64,000 nucleotides of DNA from Treponema sp. C6A8 (GTDB lineage: Bacteria; Spirochaetota; Spirochaetia; Treponematales; Treponemataceae), in NCBI RefSeq assembly GCF_000619925.1, contig NZ_JHVB01000002.1:186001-250000 (forward strand), written 5' to 3'. Positions within the stretch are counted from its first letter, which is position 1. Every line of letters starts with the position of its first letter. Positions 50,653-59,817 of this stretch are shown here, piece by piece. The notes beneath the pieces were generated by a model, which was not told the DNA's origin, searched no databases, and was given only the letters and a program-made list of their open reading frames with translations. Both the position numbers and the translations under genes were made by a program.

Positions 50653-52035
50653 TTAAGCTGCATCTTCAAGCAGCATTGTAGTACGCCATTTTCCGAATTT
50701 ATAGCGCCAGACACAAACAATGGCAGTAACCGTCCAGGTGAAGGAGTTTGTAAGCCATACACCCCAGTAACCGATTGGGAAAGTATGACCGAATAGCTTA
50801 ATGCTTACAATACTTGCAAGGGCATGAGCAAAAACAATTCGGCAGACAACTTCTACAAGACCGTTCATCATTGCAAAGTTTGCATCGCCGCAGCCGTTTA
50901 AGCTGGCACGAGGAATATAAATCATTCCAAGAGGGAAGTAGAAGAAACATGTAAGCTTGAGGGCAACATATCCCATTTCAATTACTTCGCGGTCTTTTAC
51001 GAAGAAGGCAATCATGGTTCGCCCGAAAATAAATACAACCGGAACCAGCAGAAGACTGAAGGCAGCAACAAGGAAAGTCCCCCGGTGCAGGCCTTTTCGG
51101 ACACGGTCAATATTTTTTGCCCCGTAATTCTGCCCTGCGTAGGTTGTGATTGCAGCTGCCAGCGACTGATAAGGCATGTGAATCAGCTGTTCAAGGCGGC
51201 TTGCAACCGTGAAGGTCGCCATTACAATCTCGCCAAAGGAGTTTACAACGCCCTGCAGCATGATGCAGGAAATTGCAATCAGAGAACTTTGAAGGGCAAC
51301 AGGAATTCCAATTCTGAAGGATTTTGCAACAATCGTAGTATCAGGTCTAAGGTCCCTCTTTGAAAAACGGAAATAAGGAACCTTTGCAAAAGCGTAGACA
51401 AGGCAGGCAAGAGCGCTGACGGCCTGAGAAATCACTGTTGCAAGGGCAACGCCCAGAACTGCCCAACCAAAATAAACTACAAAGAGCAAATCCAGAACCA
51501 CATTTACCAGGCTTGCAAGAATCAAAAAGTAAAGAGGCGTTTTTGAGTCGCCGAGTGCCCTTAGTATAGAAGAAATACCGTTATAAAAGGCGATAAAGAT
51601 GATTCCAAATGTTGTAAGGCGAAGATAAAGGGCTGCGTCCGGCAAAATCTGTTCCGGACAGCTGATTAAACGGAGTATGACATTACATAAAGAAACGCCA
51701 ATCACCGTTACACCAAAAGAAGAGACTGTCAGAATAAAAAAGGAATTTGCAATTGTTGCTCGCAGGGCCTTCTCATTTTTTGCGCCAAAATACTGGGAAA
51801 CAAGAATGCCGATACCGGTTGCGAGTCCGCCTGCCAGTGAAAAAAACAGAAATCCAAATGAACCGCAGGTTCCTACCGCCGCCAGCGCTGCCGGTCCGAC
51901 AAAGTTTCCGACAATAACAGAATCCACCATGTTATAAAACTGCTGGAATACGTTTCCAATCAAAAGCGGCCAGGTAAAAGCCAGAAGATGCTTCAGGGGC
52001 GAGCCATAAGTCATATCGACTATTTTTGAACTCAT
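50653..52035 (-). CDS. MATE-family efflux transporter
   Basis: 460 residues from the ATG at 52035 with GAGG 6 bases upstream; the ATG five codons earlier lacks a site. Twelve hydrophobic spans in two related halves. WPLLIGNVFQQFYNMVDSVIVG near the start (quoted: GNVFQQFYNMVDSVIVG) and QNYGAKNIDRVRKGL after span 7 are MatE family motifs. Cation-coupled export of drugs or metabolites; NorM/DinF-like groups cannot be separated by eye. Leads a two-gene unit with the phosphatase. Confidence 0.92.
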   Translation of the reverse strand: MSSKIVDMTYGSPLKHLLAFTWPLLIGNVFQQFYNMVDSVIVGNFVGPAALAAVGTCGSFGFLFFSLAGGLATGIGILVSQYFGAKNEKALRATIANSFFILTVSSFGVTVIGVSLCNVILRLISCPEQILPDAALYLRLTTFGIIFIAFYNGISSILRALGDSKTPLYFLILASLVNVVLDLLFVVYFGWAVLGVALATVISQAVSALACLVYAFAKVPYFRFSKRDLRPDTTIVAKSFRIGIPVALQSSLIAISCIMLQGVVNSFGEIVMATFTVASRLEQLIHMPYQSLAAAITTYAGQNYGAKNIDRVRKGLHRGTFLVAAFSLLLVPVVFIFGRTMIAFFVKDREVIEMGYVALKLTCFFYFPLGMIYIPRASLNGCGDANFAMMNGLVEVVCRIVFAHALASIVSIKLFGHTFPIGYWGVWLTNSFTWTVTAIVCVWRYKFGKWRTTMLLEDAA

Positions 52036-52121
52036 AAAAACCTCGTTCAATCAAATCTAATAAGAAAGGCGGGAAAAATCAATAAAAATCCCTTCTACTA
52101 CCCTAAAAGTACAAAATTTGG

Positions 52122-52134
52122 TAAACTCTCTTCT
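52122..52134 (+). promoter_or_regulatory. -10 box 7 bases from the hisA-hisI-hisE start codon
   Basis: TAAACT (52122-52127), then 7 bases to the ATG at 52135. The -35 region is not convincing. No Shine-Dalgarno precedes the ATG. Confidence 0.45.
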
Positions 52135-53427
52135 ATGGTAATTTCTTCTATAGATTTAAAGAACGGACATGTCGTTCAGCTTAAGAACGGAAAGGAACTT
52201 GTGCTTCAGCGTGATGATGCTGATGCTTTAATTGCACAGTTCGACATGTATGGCGAAGTCGCTGTTATTGATCTGGATGCGGCTTTGGGAAACATTGACG
52301 AAAAAGGTAATACAGAAAATACCCATTTATTAAAATCTCTTCTCCATCATGGAAACGTTCGAACCGGCGGTGGAATCCGCACTGTAAAACGCGCAAAAGA
52401 ACTTATCAGTCTTGGAGCAGAAAAAGTTATCATAGGCTCGGCTGCATGGAAATCAAATCCAGAGCCTGGTCAGTCTGTTTTGAACGAAGACTTTTTGAAG
52501 GAACTTGCAGACGCAATCGGTAAAGACAGAATTATCATCAGTGTTGATGCTATAAACGGAAAAATCGCTGTAAAAGGCTGGACAGAAACTGTAGATATTC
52601 CTCTTGTTGAAGGTGCAAAGCAGGCTGAAAAATTCTGTTCGGAACTTTTGTTTACCTGCGTAGAAAAAGAAGGCTGCATGCAGGGCACAAACATGGATTA
52701 TGTCCGCCAGCTTAGAGAGGCAGTAAACTGCCGCGTTGTAGTTGCAGGCGGCGTTTCAAGCGTTGAAGAAATTGCAGAGCTTGAAAAGCTTCATTGTGAT
52801 GTTCAGCTTGGAATGGCTTTGTACACCGGAAAGGTAAATCTTTCTGATGCCTTTATCAGCTGTCTTGATTTTGAAAAAGTAAAATTGATTCCTGTTATCG
52901 CTCAGAGCGTAAACGGCGAAGTTATGATGGAAGGTTATGCTAACGCCGAAGCTTTTGCTAAAACATTTGAAACTAAAAAGCTTACCTTCTTCAGCCGTGA
53001 ACGTCAGAAGCTTTGGACAAAAGGTGAAACAAGCGGAAACTTCCTTGAAGTTGTAAAACTTCGCGCTGACTGCGACCGCGACACCGTTCTTGCAACAGTA
53101 ATCCCACACGGACCTGCATGCCATACCGGAAGCTGGACCTGTTTTGGAACTGATCCGCAGGAAAAATCAAGTATGGGACGTCTTTACGACGTAATCGCAG
53201 ACCGTTTTGCAAATCCACGTCCGGGTTCGTATACTGCAACCTTAAACAACGAACGTGTTCGCGAAAAGGTTATGGAAGAAGCAGAAGAGCTTTGCGAAGC
53301 AGAATCAAAAGATGACGTTATCTGGGAAGCCGCAGATTTACTCTACTTTGTAAACGTGCTGATGTACAAAGAAGGCGTAACCTGGAAAGACGTTTATGAC
53401 GAATTAGATAAACGTCATAAGGCTTAA
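52135..53427 (+). CDS. HisA-HisI-HisE trifunctional fusion for histidine biosynthesis
   Basis: 430 residues with three domains. Residues 1 to about 240 are HisA (ProFAR isomerase), with a barrel, Asp7 in SSIDLKNG, RTGGGIRTV, and the second catalytic Asp138 in IISVDAINGK. About 243-340 is HisI (PRA-CH): LTFFSRERQKLWTKGETSGN, ADCDRD and HGPACHTG with the zinc/magnesium ligands. About 345-430 is HisE (PRA-PH): TLNNERVREKVMEEAEELCEA and WEAADLLYFVNVLM (nucleotide-binding acidic residues). Together these cover steps 2, 3 and 4 of the pathway, from PR-ATP to PRFAR. HisI-HisE fusions are common; HisA joined in front of them is unusual. Heads a long operon with hisD 56 bases downstream. Confidence 0.9.
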   Translation: MVISSIDLKNGHVVQLKNGKELVLQRDDADALIAQFDMYGEVAVIDLDAALGNIDEKGNTENTHLLKSLLHHGNVRTGGGIRTVKRAKELISLGAEKVIIGSAAWKSNPEPGQSVLNEDFLKELADAIGKDRIIISVDAINGKIAVKGWTETVDIPLVEGAKQAEKFCSELLFTCVEKEGCMQGTNMDYVRQLREAVNCRVVVAGGVSSVEEIAELEKLHCDVQLGMALYTGKVNLSDAFISCLDFEKVKLIPVIAQSVNGEVMMEGYANAEAFAKTFETKKLTFFSRERQKLWTKGETSGNFLEVVKLRADCDRDTVLATVIPHGPACHTGSWTCFGTDPQEKSSMGRLYDVIADRFANPRPGSYTATLNNERVREKVMEEAEELCEAESKDDVIWEAADLLYFVNVLMYKEGVTWKDVYDELDKRHKA

Positions 53428-53483
53428 AAAAGCCTCCTGGGCAGCTATGCTGACCAGTCAATAATTTTTGGAAGGTTAGACAA

Positions 53484-54854
53484 TTGATACAGATACTTAA
53501 ATATACCGAGCTTGATGAAAATTTTTATAAAGGCCGTGATTTTGAAAACACAGCCAGCGAAACTGTAAAATCAGTTCTTGAAGAAGTAGAAAAAAAAGGC
53601 GACGCAGCCCTCCGCATCTACGGACATAAATTCGACGTATCAGTTCCTGCTCAGTTTGAAGTGCCGCAGGAAGAACTTAAGGCCGCAGCCGAAAAATTAA
53701 TGATTCAGAACCGCGACCTTTACGATGCCTTAGTTTATTCTCACACACTCGCCCTTGAATTTGCAAAAAAACAGCGTGAATCCTTCACCGATTTTGAAAC
53801 AGAACTTACAACCGGTCTGATTACTGGCCAGAAAACAATTCCTGTAGAACGAGCAGGCTGCTATGTTCCTGCAGGCCGCTTCCCTCTGGTTTCAAGCGTA
53901 ATTATGACAGTAACTCCTGCTGTTGCAGCCGGAGTAAAAGACGTAATCTTGTGTACACCTCCTCGCGTTCACCCGGATGACAAAGATGCAGCCGGTAAAA
54001 AAGGCGAAGGCGTTCCTGGACACGCATTTGCAGGCGGAAAACCATATGCCGATGAAGGAATTATGGCAGCCGCTTATATCTGCGGAGTAAATCACCTTTA
54101 CGCAGTCGGCGGTTCACAGGCAATCGGAGCAATGGCATTCGGAACAGAAAGCATTCCAAAGGTAGACGTAATAGTTGGACCAGGAAACAAGTTCGTTGCA
54201 GCTGCAAAACGCGAAGTTTATGGAACTGTCGGAATCGATATGATTGCAGGTCCTACAGAAGTTATGATTATCGCAGACAAGAGCGCAAATCCAGCATGGG
54301 TTGCAGCAGATCTTCTTGCACAGGCAGAACACGACGTTGTTGCTCAGCCGGTTCTCGTAACATGCGATGAAGGCCTTGCAAAAGCTGTATCAGACGAAAT
54401 TGAGCGTCAGCTGGAAACCCTTACAACTAAGGAAATTGCACGCCAGAGCGTAGAAACATACGGAAAAATCATCATCACAGAAAGCTATGAGCAGGCTGCC
54501 GAAGTTGCAAACCGCAAAGCACCTGAGCACCTTGAACTTGCAATGGAAGAAGGCAAAGAACGTGATATGGTAGAAAGCCTTGTCCACAATTATGGCTCCC
54601 TTTTTGTTGGTCACGCATCAGCAGAAGTATTCGGAGATTACGCAGCAGGCTTGAACCACACACTCCCTACATCAGGCTCAGCACGCTTTACAGGCGGCCT
54701 CAGCGTACGCATGTTCCTTAAAACTGTAACAACTCTCCGCGTTGTAGCCGGTAGTTCTGGTTCACACAGAAGCGCAGTTGCCGCAGGATTTTTGGGCGAC
54801 GCAGAAGGTCTTGCAGGACATGCCCGTGCTGCAAGAGTAAGAATTGAGAAATAG
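53484..54854 (+). CDS. hisD: Histidinol dehydrogenase
   Basis: 456 residues, TTG start at 53484 with GGAAGG 8 bases upstream; no better in-frame ATG fits the conserved N-terminus. Performs the last two steps, histidinol to histidine, with NAD and zinc. PVERAGCYVPAGRFPLVS, VIVGPGNKFVAAAKREVYG, AQAEHDVVAQPVL and APEHLEL are hallmark motifs with catalytic Glu/His and zinc ligands. A small charged insertion (DDKDAAGKKGEGVPG) occupies the loop before the YICGVNHLYAVGG segment. A hairpin (TGGGCAGC/GCTGACCA, 53438-53456) separates it from the fusion gene. Confidence 0.95.
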   Translation: MIQILKYTELDENFYKGRDFENTASETVKSVLEEVEKKGDAALRIYGHKFDVSVPAQFEVPQEELKAAAEKLMIQNRDLYDALVYSHTLALEFAKKQRESFTDFETELTTGLITGQKTIPVERAGCYVPAGRFPLVSSVIMTVTPAVAAGVKDVILCTPPRVHPDDKDAAGKKGEGVPGHAFAGGKPYADEGIMAAAYICGVNHLYAVGGSQAIGAMAFGTESIPKVDVIVGPGNKFVAAAKREVYGTVGIDMIAGPTEVMIIADKSANPAWVAADLLAQAEHDVVAQPVLVTCDEGLAKAVSDEIERQLETLTTKEIARQSVETYGKIIITESYEQAAEVANRKAPEHLELAMEEGKERDMVESLVHNYGSLFVGHASAEVFGDYAAGLNHTLPTSGSARFTGGLSVRMFLKTVTTLRVVAGSSGSHRSAVAAGFLGDAEGLAGHARAARVRIEK

Positions 54855-54863
54855 GAATTTAAT

Positions 54864-55439
54864 ATGGTTTTAGACATTGTAAAACTTGGTGAAGACATTT
54901 TAAGACAGAAGGCAGAACCGGTTGCAGAAGTAAATGACGAAATCCGCAAGCTTGCAGAAGATATGTTCGACACAATGATTGAAGCAGACGGTGTTGGACT
55001 TGCAGGCCCACAGGTTGGAAAGAACCTGCGTATGTTCGTTCTTATTGCAGACGATGATGTCCGCCGCGTTTTCATCAATCCTCAGATTATTAAAACTTCT
55101 GAAGAACTCGGTGACTACGATGAAGGCTGTCTTAGTATTCCTCAGGTTTACGAAACAATCCGCCGTCCTGTAAGAGTAACCGTTCAGGCATTGAATGAAA
55201 ACGGCAAGCCTTTTACACTTGACGCTGACGGACTTCTTGCAAGAATTATCCAGCACGAATACGATCACCTGGACGGAATTGTATTTATTGACCGCGGCGA
55301 TAAGGAATTTGCGGAAAAGACCACCGCTCAGTTCAAAAAACGCATGGAACGCGCAGAACAGAAACGCAAGGAAAAGGAAGCTAAGGCAAGAAAGATTGCA
55401 GCTAAAATCGCTGCAAAAGAAGCAAAAAAAAGCAAATAG
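54864..55439 (+). CDS. def: Peptide deformylase
   Basis: 191 residues; GGAATTTAAT precedes the ATG 9 bases after hisD. Removes the formyl group from new proteins. Metal and catalytic motifs: GVGLAGPQVG, EGCLSIP (metal Cys) and QHEYDHLDG (HExxH). The C-terminal 30 residues are Lys/Arg/Ala-rich (KRKEKEAKARKIAAK), a basic tail that in E. coli Def helps binding to the ribosome. Paired with fmt, as in many bacteria. Confidence 0.96.
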   Translation: MVLDIVKLGEDILRQKAEPVAEVNDEIRKLAEDMFDTMIEADGVGLAGPQVGKNLRMFVLIADDDVRRVFINPQIIKTSEELGDYDEGCLSIPQVYETIRRPVRVTVQALNENGKPFTLDADGLLARIIQHEYDHLDGIVFIDRGDKEFAEKTTAQFKKRMERAEQKRKEKEAKARKIAAKIAAKEAKKSK

Positions 55440-55449
55440 GAAATAAAAC

Positions 55450-56403
55450 ATGAAAATCCTTTATGCAGGAAGCCCTGAAGCGGCTGCTGTAACATTAAAG
55501 ATTCTCATTGAAAGACAAAAAGAATGCGGTTTTCAAATCGCTGGAGTTCTTTCAAATCCACCGACGGCAAAGGGAAGACACAAAACTCCAACCCCAACGC
55601 CGGTTGCCGCCCTTGCAGAAGAATATCATCTTCCGGTCTATACGCCGGAGCATTTAGACGGCGCTGCCCGCGAGCAGATTGGACCGCTGGGAGCTGATCT
55701 TCTTGTTGTTTTTGCCTATGGTCATATTTTCGGGCCAAAATTTATGGCTCTCTTTCCTATGGGTGGAATCAACCTTCACCCTTCACTTCTTCCAAAATAC
55801 CGCGGCTGTACTCCGGTTCCTGCGGCTATCTTAAACCGCGATGAAAAAACTGCCGCTACAATTCAGTATGTAAGCCCGAAAATGGACGAAGGCAACATTC
55901 TTGCCCAGCAGAATATTGAACTTGACGGCTCTGAAACAGGCGAAAGCCTTCTATTAAAATCTGCAGAAATCGGCGCAGAACTTTTCTGCAATCTCTTAAG
56001 CAAAAATCACCTGCCGGAAGGAAAGCCTCAGACTGGCGAAGCAAGCTATACATCAATCATCACAAAGGAAGATGCAAAGATTAACTGGCAGGAAAGCGCC
56101 GCAACTATAGAAGCAAAAATCCGTGCTTACTATCCGGATCCTGGCTGCTGGTGCCTTGAAAAGGGAGAACCTCTCCGCCTTTTGAACGCCACCTTCATTC
56201 CACAGTCGGACGATAGGGCAAGCGGCTATGTAGTAGAACCTGCAGGTCAGGTTCTTCAGTTTGTAAAATCAGAAGGAATCTACATCAAAACCGGCGACGG
56301 TCTTTTGTGCGTTAAAGAACTTCAGCGTCAGGGCAAAAAGCCTATGGGCTATAAGGATTTTATGAACGGCGCAAGAGAATTTATCGGAACAGTACTGGAA
56401 TAA
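55450..56403 (+). CDS. fmt: Methionyl-tRNA formyltransferase
   Basis: 317 residues; AGGAAATAAAAC precedes the ATG 10 bases after def. Formylates initiator methionyl-tRNA from 10-formyltetrahydrofolate. NLHPSLLPKYRGCTPVPAAIL (quoted: HPSLLPKYRG) contains the folate/catalytic His, TIQYVSPKMDEGNIL the catalytic Asp region, and the C-terminal OB-like domain is present. Nothing unusual. Confidence 0.96.
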   Translation: MKILYAGSPEAAAVTLKILIERQKECGFQIAGVLSNPPTAKGRHKTPTPTPVAALAEEYHLPVYTPEHLDGAAREQIGPLGADLLVVFAYGHIFGPKFMALFPMGGINLHPSLLPKYRGCTPVPAAILNRDEKTAATIQYVSPKMDEGNILAQQNIELDGSETGESLLLKSAEIGAELFCNLLSKNHLPEGKPQTGEASYTSIITKEDAKINWQESAATIEAKIRAYYPDPGCWCLEKGEPLRLLNATFIPQSDDRASGYVVEPAGQVLQFVKSEGIYIKTGDGLLCVKELQRQGKKPMGYKDFMNGAREFIGTVLE

Positions 56404-56447
56404 TATATAGAAAAAAGTCAAAATCACAGAAATCAGTGAGGTCAAAA

Positions 56448-57596
56448 ATGGACGATACAGAAAACACTCAGACAACAGAAAAAAGCAGCAAAAGCGAAAA
56501 CTTTGAAAATATCAAACAGAAAGCTAAATTATTCGGCAAGAAAGCTGCAAAAAAAATGAAGGAGGAAGTAAAAGACCTTCCAAACCGCATTAAAAATATA
56601 GACATCAAAGTTGAAGATTCTTACCAGACCGTAAAAACAAACGTGCCGGTAATGCTTTTTACCTGTTTCGTGGCGCTTGTGATTATGGCTCTTTCTGCAA
56701 CAGCAATCTTCTTTACAGTTGTAAAAGGTCCTGAAAAAGTTCTTGTACCGGACGTTATCGGAAAACCTCTTGAAGACGCCCTTCTGGAACTTCAGGTAAA
56801 GGAGCTTTATCCAAAAATCAATCTGCGTTACTCAAATACTCCGGGCGATGAAGGGAAAATTCTTGACCAGTCACCTCAGGCCGGCTCAATTACAAAGGGC
56901 TACAGCCGTGTTTCACTTGTTGTAAGCCGAGGTGTCATCGTTGATAAAGTTGATGATTACATCGGTCAGAAACTTGATGAAGTTCAGCTTAATATCCAGA
57001 CTCTTTTTGCAGGTCAGACAAAGCCTCTTATCATTCTTGCAAAACCGGAATTCAAGCCTGATACAAGCGACGCCGGCACAATTCTTGAACAGGATCCACC
57101 AGCAGGTACAAGCATTTCTGAACCAGTAACAGTTCATCTTGTTGTAAGCCGTGGTCCTAACTTTGAAAATACCCGCCCGCCTCGCTTAGTTGGACAGACA
57201 GTAAACGACCTTTTGCAGTCAATTACACGTCATAAAATCATTTTTGATATTTCAGGTCATAAGGCTGAAAATGAAGAAATCCCTGGAACAGTTGTAAGTC
57301 AGGAAGAATTTGATACAGAATTCATTCCAAACTACACACGAATGAAGGTTGAAATGGCCCTTCCAAAGGGAACAATCGACGATAACGTTTACGGCATTTT
57401 TGAACAGAAACTTCAGGTTTATCCATACCCTGTTCCAATGAGACTTGAAGCAACTCCTTCTGAAGGTGATTCTTATACAATCATCAACTTCAGCCATCCG
57501 GGTGGAGACCTTACAATTCCTTATGCCGTTCCAAAGGGAACAACTCTTACCCTTTATGTTGTAGATAAATCTGCAGGTAAGAAGGTGGTAAACTGA
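56448..57596 (+). CDS. Single-span PASTA-domain protein without a kinase domain
   Basis: 382 residues from the ATG at 56448 with GAGG 7 bases upstream. A charged cytoplasmic N-terminus (about 65 residues, Lys-rich), one membrane span (PVMLFTCFVALVIMALSATA, about 66-90), then three PASTA repeats outside: VLVPDVIGKPLEDALLEL, then a second starting VDDYIGQKLDEVQ, and a third PRLVGQTVNDLLQSI. The repeat ends share VSLVVSRG and VHLVVSRGPN. PASTA domains bind muropeptides or peptidoglycan, usually on Ser/Thr kinases or class B PBPs; here there is no enzyme domain. It may be a cell-wall sensor or scaffold. Overlaps aroDE by 4 bases (ATGA). Confidence 0.85.
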   Translation: MDDTENTQTTEKSSKSENFENIKQKAKLFGKKAAKKMKEEVKDLPNRIKNIDIKVEDSYQTVKTNVPVMLFTCFVALVIMALSATAIFFTVVKGPEKVLVPDVIGKPLEDALLELQVKELYPKINLRYSNTPGDEGKILDQSPQAGSITKGYSRVSLVVSRGVIVDKVDDYIGQKLDEVQLNIQTLFAGQTKPLIILAKPEFKPDTSDAGTILEQDPPAGTSISEPVTVHLVVSRGPNFENTRPPRLVGQTVNDLLQSITRHKIIFDISGHKAENEEIPGTVVSQEEFDTEFIPNYTRMKVEMALPKGTIDDNVYGIFEQKLQVYPYPVPMRLEATPSEGDSYTIINFSHPGGDLTIPYAVPKGTTLTLYVVDKSAGKKVVN

Positions 57597-59092
57597 TGAG
57601 CCAGCCTTTAATCTGCATGACGCTTACGGGAAAAACAATTGAAGAAGATATAAAACTTACACAGAAGTATGAAAAATACTGTGATGTAGTAGAACTTCGC
57701 GCTGATCATCTTGATGAAAATGAACAGCTTTTAATCAGAAAGTTTCCAGCTCTGGTAAAAAAGCCATGTATTCTTACAATCCGCCGCGATTCTGATGGCG
57801 GAAACTGGACTGGAAATGACTTTTCCCGCACAAATCTTTTTGGACGGGCCCTTGCCTTTGCAGACCCGGACAAAAAAAGAAACTTTGCCTATGTAGATTT
57901 TGAGGAAGACTATCATATTCCAAGCATTCAGGATGCCGCTCAGGCCTTTGGAGTTAGAATTATCCGAAGCTGTCACAATATGACAGATCCTATTTCAAAC
58001 CTGAGAAAACGCTGCGATGCAATGCGAAAAACAGGTTACGAAATCCCTAAAATCGCCTTTATGCCAAAAACACTTTCGGATGTAGTAAATCTCTTCCACG
58101 AAAGTTCTTTAATGACAAATTACGACCATATTCTTGTGGCTATGGGGCCTGAAGGAATGCCTTCCCGCATACTTACAAGCATTTCAAACTCATACATGAC
58201 TTATACTTCGCCACCGGAAACATCTGAAAAAACAGCAGCAATCGGACATATTGATCCGGTTACTTTGAATGACCTTTATAATTTCAAGGGAATATCAAAA
58301 TCTACCCAGCTTTTTGGAATTACCGGATGGCCGCTTGTAAAAACTTCAAGCCCGGAAATCCATAATATGGGTTACCGCCATCACGATATTGATGCCGTTT
58401 ACTTCCCTATCCGCTCTCAGCTGATTTCTGAATCACTGAATTTTGCCGAACAGCTGGACGTAAAGGGAATGAGCGTTACAATTCCTTTCAAGGAATCTGT
58501 ACTTTACTACCTGCATGAGCTTTCTCCAGAAGTAATGCAGATTGGAGCCTGCAACACAGTAGTCCGCAAAAATTACAAATGGATTGGTTACAATACAGAC
58601 TGCATTGGTTTTGAAAGGGCTTTGCTGGAATTTCTTGGAAACAACGTAAAAACAAAAAAGATGAAGGTTTCGATTATAGGTGCCGGTGGAGCCGCAAAAG
58701 CTATTGCTTACACAGTAAAAAAACTCGGCATGAAGGCCTGTGTTTTTAACAGAACACTTGAAACTGCCCAGAAACTTGCAGAAAAATATGATTTCCAGGC
58801 TGCAAAACTCGATGAAACCTCGGCCATGATTCTGGATGAATATTCTTCATTGATTATTCAGACAACTTCAGTTGGCATGAACGCTGAAGGTCCTATTTCT
58901 CCGGAAAATGACCCGATTTATTTTTACAAATTCAAGGGAACCGAAAAAATATTTGATATTGTTTATGTACCGGCTTCTACTCCGGTTATGCGTCGCGCAT
59001 CTGCTGCAGGCTGCAAGGTTTGCAACGGTTACAAGATGCTGGAATATCAGGCTTATGAGCAGTTCAAATTATTCACAGGAGTTGACTACTAA
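57596..59092 (+). CDS. Bifunctional type I 3-dehydroquinate dehydratase/shikimate dehydrogenase
   Basis: 498 residues in two domains, steps 3 and 4 of the shikimate pathway in one chain, as in plants, Chlamydia and some spirochaetes. Residues 1 to about 220: AroD type I (ELRADHLDE; catalytic His in SCHNM; Schiff-base Lys in KIAFMPKTLSD). Residues about 235-498: AroE (GWPLVKTSSPEIHN, SVTIPFKESV with catalytic Lys, NTDCIGF and the NADP loop GAGGAAKAIAY). Start codon overlaps the PASTA stop; the stop codon overlaps the rpiA start (TAATG). Confidence 0.93.
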   Translation: MSQPLICMTLTGKTIEEDIKLTQKYEKYCDVVELRADHLDENEQLLIRKFPALVKKPCILTIRRDSDGGNWTGNDFSRTNLFGRALAFADPDKKRNFAYVDFEEDYHIPSIQDAAQAFGVRIIRSCHNMTDPISNLRKRCDAMRKTGYEIPKIAFMPKTLSDVVNLFHESSLMTNYDHILVAMGPEGMPSRILTSISNSYMTYTSPPETSEKTAAIGHIDPVTLNDLYNFKGISKSTQLFGITGWPLVKTSSPEIHNMGYRHHDIDAVYFPIRSQLISESLNFAEQLDVKGMSVTIPFKESVLYYLHELSPEVMQIGACNTVVRKNYKWIGYNTDCIGFERALLEFLGNNVKTKKMKVSIIGAGGAAKAIAYTVKKLGMKACVFNRTLETAQKLAEKYDFQAAKLDETSAMILDEYSSLIIQTTSVGMNAEGPISPENDPIYFYKFKGTEKIFDIVYVPASTPVMRRASAAGCKVCNGYKMLEYQAYEQFKLFTGVDY

Positions 59093-59814
59093 TGACACAG
59101 AGCGAGCAGAAAGTGATGGTTGCTAATACAGCCATTGATACACTGATTGAAAAAGGATTGATTTTCAGCGGAATGAAGATTGGTCTTGGAACTGGTTCTA
59201 CCGCAATGCCGGCAATAACACGACTGGCAGAACACCTCAAAAAAGGCAGCATTAAAGACGTAAAAGCCGTTGTTACAAGTTTTCAGGCTCAGAATGCCTG
59301 CCTTGAATACGGAATCCCGGTTTATTCGATGAACCATCCTGAAATCAACGGCGAACTTGATTTGACTTTTGACGGTGCTGACGAAGTTGATCCTGACTGC
59401 AATCTGATTAAAGGCGGCGGAGCAGCTCACGTTCGCGAAAAGCTTGTAGAATATAATTCAAAAATCTTTGTTGTAGTTGCAGACTCAACAAAACGCGTAG
59501 ATACAATCGGAACAAAATTCCCGGTTCCTGTAGAAGTAATTCCGGAAGCACGCGCAAGCGTTACCCGCGCCCTTGAAGCAACTGGCGCTAAGCCTGTACT
59601 CCGCGAAGGCGTTAGAAAATGCGGTCCTGTAATCACAGACAACAACAACTGGATTTTGGACTGTACCTGGGAAAAGCCGATTGACGTTCCTGCAATGGAA
59701 GACAAAATCAACTCATTTACAGGCGTTGTAGAAGTTGGTCTTTTCAGCAAGAAAAAGCCTATTGTTTTCCTTGGAACTGACGACGGAAAAGTCGAAATCA
59801 GAAATCTGGACTAA
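59092..59814 (+). CDS. rpiA: Ribose-5-phosphate isomerase A
   Basis: 240 residues. Interconverts ribose-5-phosphate and ribulose-5-phosphate. GLGTGSTAMP (substrate-binding loop), FDGADEVDPD (catalytic Asp) and IKGGGAAHVREKLVE (catalytic Lys) are all present. GGAG within the end of aroDE acts as Shine-Dalgarno; the ATG overlaps the upstream stop by one base. In this operon it would supply ribose phosphate for histidine and nucleotide synthesis. Confidence 0.95.
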   Translation: MTQSEQKVMVANTAIDTLIEKGLIFSGMKIGLGTGSTAMPAITRLAEHLKKGSIKDVKAVVTSFQAQNACLEYGIPVYSMNHPEINGELDLTFDGADEVDPDCNLIKGGGAAHVREKLVEYNSKIFVVVADSTKRVDTIGTKFPVPVEVIPEARASVTRALEATGAKPVLREGVRKCGPVITDNNNWILDCTWEKPIDVPAMEDKINSFTGVVEVGLFSKKKPIVFLGTDDGKVEIRNLD

Positions 59815-59817
59815 ATA

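Noticed and set aside
52051..52134. Histidine attenuator or T-box before the his operon
   Set aside because: The 99-base gap shows no leader peptide with His codons, no T-box sequence and a -10 box directly before the ATG.
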